Assembly (NCBI GenBank): GCA_902796295.1
Contig: CADBOL010000018.1
Coordinates: 1 to 6,259, forward strand
Source: Oscillospiraceae bacterium
Lineage (GTDB): Bacteria; Bacillota; Clostridia; Oscillospirales; Acutalibacteraceae
Length of the DNA: 6,259 bases
Direction: 5' to 3'
Under the pieces are notes generated by a model. That model was not told the origin of the DNA, searched no databases, and saw nothing but the letters and a program-made list of their open reading frames with translations. Below are positions 5,462 to 6,259 of this stretch, in pieces; positions within the stretch are counted from its first letter, which is position 1; each line of letters begins with the position of its first letter. Made by a program: the position numbers and the translations under genes.

Positions 5462-6259
5462 CAGCTCATACTCCCTTCCATCTCAAGTTTTATGAGGTTA
5501 TTCATCTCGGCGGCGTATTCGAGCGGCAGTTCCTTGCTCACCGGGTTCGCAAATCCCGAAACTATCATGGCTCTCGCCTCGTTTTCGGGTATTCCCCTGC
5601 TCATAAGATAAAACACAGCCTCATCCGATATGCGCCCGATTTTTGCCTCGTGGCCTATGTCGCAGTCATCGGTCCTCACATCCATCTCGGGGATTGTATC
5701 GGATCTCGAGATATTGTCAAGCATAAGAGAGGAGCAGTCCACAGAGGATTTTGCCCCCTTTGCTCTCTTCTGAACCTCAACCGAGCTTCTGAATGTATTG
5801 AGCCCTCCGTCTTTTGAGAGGGATTTTGCCGTAACGAGAGACGAGGTATTGCGCCCTATATGCACCATACGGCAGCCTGTGTCAAGATTCTGCCCTTTGC
5901 CGGAGAATGTGATTCCGGTGTATTCGCAGTCGGCTCCGTCTCCCCTGAGCACGGTCGTCGGGTAAAGATATGAAACGTGAGAGCCGAATGAGCCCGAAAC
6001 CCATTCCATACGGGCTCCCTCTTCCACAAGCGCTCGCTTGGTGTTGAGGTTATACATATTCTTTGACCAGTTTTCTATCGTGGAATAGCGCAGGCGCGCC
6101 CCCTTCTTAACATAGAGCTCGACACAGCCGGCGTGAAGATTCGCCACATTCCATTTCGGGGCGGAGCATCCCTCGATGAAGTGAAGATCGGCGCCCTCGT
6201 CAACTATGATAAGCGTGTGCTCAAACTGACCGGCGCCCTTGGTATTCAGGCGGAAGTAT
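5461..6259 (-). CDS. sufB: SufB Fe-S cluster scaffold, C-terminal part
   Basis: The reading frame is open to the right edge: the 265 codons seen are the C-terminal part of a protein usually near 470 residues. An internal GTG at 6147 is not the start, because family sequence continues upstream of it (YFRLNTKGAGQFEHTLIIVD, then EGCSAPKWN). Family landmarks include YSTIENWSKNMYNLNTKR and SGSFGSHVSYLYPTTVLRGD. A Cys in SVDCSSLML (visible residue 175) corresponds to the cluster-assembly Cys405 of the E. coli protein, and GHEAKIGRISDEAVFYLMSRGI carries the conserved His-Glu (203-204) at the SufD interface. The Cys in EGCSAP (31) matches the second important Cys. SufB is the scaffold on which clusters are assembled with SufD and SufC. 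sufC probably lies further upstream, outside the window. The stop TGA shares a base with the sufD ATG. Confidence 0.95.
   Translation of the reverse strand, partial: YFRLNTKGAGQFEHTLIIVDEGADLHFIEGCSAPKWNVANLHAGCVELYVKKGARLRYSTIENWSKNMYNLNTKRALVEEGARMEWVSGSFGSHVSYLYPTTVLRGDGADCEYTGITFSGKGQNLDTGCRMVHIGRNTSSLVTAKSLSKDGGLNTFRSSVEVQKRAKGAKSSVDCSSLMLDNISRSDTIPEMDVRTDDCDIGHEAKIGRISDEAVFYLMSRGIPENEARAMIVSGFANPVSKELPLEYAAEMNNLIKLEMEGSMS

Noticed and set aside
5461..6147. A 228-residue sufB starting at the internal GTG
   Set aside because: SufB-like sequence (EGCSAP, GQFEHTLII) continues upstream in frame to the window edge, so the gene is simply cut by the window.

Overview
The window looks like a chromosomal stretch from a Gram-positive Clostridia-type bacterium, most likely of the Oscillospiraceae/Ruminococcaceae kind. 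This is an inference from the Bacillus/Clostridium-style SUF order (sufB-sufD-sufS-sufU), purine-rich Shine-Dalgarno sites, Thr/Ser/Ala-rich linkers in surface proteins, and moderate GC. All eight genes lie on the minus strand, so they are transcribed from right to left. They are packed so tightly, with start/stop overlaps or gaps of at most about 34 nt, that one transcript could cover everything. No promoter or terminator is visible, and both window edges cut through genes.

Right part (6259 to 2640): the Fe-S cluster assembly block. It holds the C-terminal part of sufB, then sufD, sufS (cysteine desulfurase) and sufU (zinc-dependent sulfur acceptor). SufS takes sulfur from cysteine, SufU relays it as persulfide, and SufB-SufD (with SufC, presumably just upstream outside the window) form the scaffold on which the cluster is built.

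The most interesting point is in sufU. The plain reading frame stops at a TGA (2708-2706) exactly where the family has its third conserved, zinc-binding cysteine (the motif PARIK-C-A..L.W). The frame continues after that TGA with 21 more codons that still encode the normal SufU C-terminus, including AQLGWRTLNEAI. It ends at 2640, giving a 147-residue protein, the usual family length. A possible SECIS-like hairpin, with a 4-nt apical loop starting 18 nt after the TGA, can be drawn by hand. The best reading is a selenocysteine-containing SufU. A Cys-to-stop nonsense mutation or a base error is the main alternative.

Middle (2650 to 1587): azlC and azlD, a two-subunit branched-chain amino-acid exporter. 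Its first gene would overlap the extended sufU by 11 nt.

Left part (1552 to 1): two cell-envelope genes. The first encodes a secreted, C-terminally membrane-anchored CHAP-like cysteine hydrolase with a long Ser/Thr/Ala/Glu-rich stalk. The second encodes a lipoprotein with a Thr-Pro octapeptide repeat, which runs off the left edge.
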